The notes beneath the pieces were generated by a model. It worked only from the letters and a program-made list of their open reading frames with translations, did no database searches and was not told the DNA's origin. Shown here in pieces: positions 62,728 through 64,000 of a stretch of DNA of 64,000 bases (its first letter is position 1; each line of letters opens with the position of its first letter). Origin of the DNA: an uncultured Oscillospiraceae bacterium (GTDB lineage: Bacteria; Bacillota; Clostridia; Oscillospirales; Acutalibacteraceae). The stretch is taken from the NCBI GenBank assembly GCA_900544715.1, contig UQWL01000011.1, positions 11,741 through 75,740 of the forward strand. The letters are read 5' to 3'. The position numbers and the translations under genes were made by a program.

Positions 62728-63768
62728 TTACTCTACCGATGGTTCCTCCTTTTTGCGCACCCGTATCACAAATAGCAATGCCGCTGCAACCACACAGATG
62801 CCAGCCATGACGCAAGCTGCAATCCGCTTTGCTGACCACAGCCCGGCCCCATTTTCTCCAGTGGCAGGGATCGTCAGCTCCTGTGAAGAAAGAGCCGCAT
62901 TTTCCAAACCACCTGTCAGAAACGGTTCCTCTGCGCCGCCGGACGGCTCCCGCAGGGAGCCTTGTCCTCCAGCATCAATGTGGGAATCCGCATTCGTTGC
63001 AATCGCCGCGGCATTCGATGGATCAGACGGATGTGCTCCGGGGTTCGCGTGCCCATGGGTGCTCGGAGCGGTTGCAGTTGTCGTCCCCACAGGCCTTGAG
63101 GGATGGGAGGCGCCGGCATGCGTATCGTTCTGCGTGGAGGGCTGCCTTGTCGTATGATCCGCCTGCGTGCTGGGTTGTGGCCGCTCAGAGGTGGAATCCG
63201 GCTGCGGTAACACAGATTCTGAAACGGACGGGGCAGGAATATCCAGCAGTATCGTCAGTTCACATGCCCGGCTCTTACCGCCTTTCCCATCCGTGAACCA
63301 TATGGAAGCCGCTATATCTTCAGTAAATAGAGACGCTGGGCAGATAATTGCTGCCTCCAACACATAATCACCGTTATATTCGCCCTGCTGATATTGGCCA
63401 GCCGCCTGCACTTCATAGGAATTTGCAGAAGTTTGTGCGTTTCCATCGGCATCCAGTGTAATCTCCGCTTTTCCAAGGTGGAGATGGACGCGTGAACGCC
63501 CGCTTCCTCCGGCAAAGGCGCCGTCTATGACCTGAAAGGCAAAATAAACCCGCCGGGCCGGGAGATCCGCCTGTGTGCGCACATCTGCATAGGAAACGGC
63601 GCAGCCGCTCTCCTGCTCACTGCCAAACAGTGTGGAAAACGACGCTCCTGCCCACTCCCCCGGCTGAACGTAACCGTCAATTGAAAGGTTGCCCGCACAG
63701 ACGAACACAGAACAGATGACTGTTAGATAAGCGGCCAAGGCAATCCAAGAAAAAATATGTTTCCTCAT
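62728..63768 (-). CDS. Sortase-anchor-like secreted surface protein
   Basis: About 346 residues from 63768 (AGGAGGAG upstream). Signal peptide; N-terminal ~190-residue beta-rich domain (NLSIDGYVQPGEWAG, YFAFQVIDGAFAG, HLHLGKAEITLDADG), then a ~110-residue Thr/Ser/Pro/His-rich stalk (PSTQADHTTRQPST). The C-terminus has IPATGENG, a hydrophobic helix and RVRKKEE, the layout of an LPxTG-type sorting signal with Ile in place of Leu. No sortase gene is in the window. Confidence 0.65.
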   Translation of the reverse strand: MRKHIFSWIALAAYLTVICSVFVCAGNLSIDGYVQPGEWAGASFSTLFGSEQESGCAVSYADVRTQADLPARRVYFAFQVIDGAFAGGSGRSRVHLHLGKAEITLDADGNAQTSANSYEVQAAGQYQQGEYNGDYVLEAAIICPASLFTEDIAASIWFTDGKGGKSRACELTILLDIPAPSVSESVLPQPDSTSERPQPSTQADHTTRQPSTQNDTHAGASHPSRPVGTTTATAPSTHGHANPGAHPSDPSNAAAIATNADSHIDAGGQGSLREPSGGAEEPFLTGGLENAALSSQELTIPATGENGAGLWSAKRIAACVMAGICVVAAALLFVIRVRKKEEPSVE

Positions 63769-63915
63769 GAAAACTCCTCCTGCCATTTATGATGGTCATT
63801 TTCCAAAAAGCTCCAATCCCATCATACAGAAAAGAGAGGAAAATAGTACATTTTGTGAAAAATGTTCACTTTACAGGATTTTTCTATTTTTATCCATACG
63901 CTTTTAACTTAAAAA

Positions 63916-63952
63916 GCAGCCGGGCTTATAAAAAAGCCCGGCTGCCTTTTTT
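63916..63952. terminator. Bidirectional terminator at the right end
   Basis: GCAGCCGGGCTT / AAGCCCGGCTGC perfect 12-bp stem with T runs on both strands. Confidence 0.8.
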
Positions 63953-63974
63953 GCTGCCTTTAGGCTTAACAAAA

Positions 63975-63997
63975 CCCCTGGTTGAACCAGGGGTAGA
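63975..63997 (-). terminator. Second hairpin at the window edge
   Basis: CCCCTGGTT / AACCAGGGG stem; TTTTG follows on the minus strand. Probably ends a minus-strand gene that begins beyond position 64000. Confidence 0.5.
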
Positions 63998-64000
63998 TAA

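Noticed and set aside
1..64000. CRISPR array, rRNA operon, prophage or insertion sequence
   Set aside because: No regularly spaced repeats, rRNA-like sequence, transposase, integrase or phage structural genes were seen.

Overview
The window comes from an endospore-forming, Gram-positive bacterium, most likely class Clostridia (Oscillospirales-like; the family is inferred). The evidence is a gerA-type germination operon, an alpha/beta-type SASP, a SpoIVFA/SpoIVFB-like pair, a ferredoxin-dependent 2-oxoacid oxidoreductase operon, strong AGGAGG ribosome sites and near-consensus sigma-A promoters. Most of the DNA is moderately GC-rich and ordinary, with four clearly AT-rich stretches inserted: 1-1424, about 11400-18300, about 20950-23320 and 51815-53131.

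Layout. 1-1424: a secreted zinc phospholipase C-like gene broken by one frameshift, followed by a small membrane protein. 1.5-5.5 kb: cation diffusion facilitator, then a LacI regulator and a metallophosphoesterase sharing an operator-controlled promoter. 5.6-9.9 kb (minus): gerA-gerB-gerC. 10.2-11.4 kb: DUF421 and DUF4363. 11.4-18.1 kb (minus): an AT-rich exopolysaccharide operon (three GT2 glycosyltransferases, Wzy-like polymerase, pyruvyl transferase, Wzx-like flippase). 18.4-20.9 kb: feoAB. 21.2-23.3 kb: a collapsed Rhs locus whose tip carries a second phospholipase C-like domain, again followed by a membrane protein. 23.4-27.5 kb: a GNAT enzyme, a PASTA pseudokinase, a frameshifted membrane protein, an unknown gene and a SASP. 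28-32.8 kb: lon, a TIGR04076 gene, engB and lysA. 32.9-36.1 kb: two tandem paralogous HTH proteins of unknown type with a short divergent transcript. 36.2-39.9 kb: a heterodimeric ABC exporter. 40.4-41.3 kb: a small XRE gene and the scar of a deleted crp/cupin pair. 41.4-44.7 kb: the kor operon. 45-51.6 kb: a GNAT enzyme, a monooxygenase, two envelope hydrolases and small proteins. 51.7-53.2 kb: tRNA-Pro(CGG) with a mini-island at its 3' end, bounded by an 11-bp direct repeat. 53.2-64 kb: DUF1801, two radical-SAM-family genes, AraC, an XRE membrane protein, LysR with YeiH, SpoIVFB-SpoIVFA and a surface protein.

Working together: gerABC, SASP and SpoIVF serve spore formation and germination. 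kor/ferredoxin, FeoAB iron uptake and lysA are anaerobic core metabolism. The exopolysaccharide genes, the Rhs/phospholipase modules and the tRNA-linked island are the accessory, probably acquired layer. The strongest leads for new biology are the tRNA-Pro mini-island, the HTH paralogue pair with its divergent transcript, and the two phospholipase-like/membrane-protein pairs.
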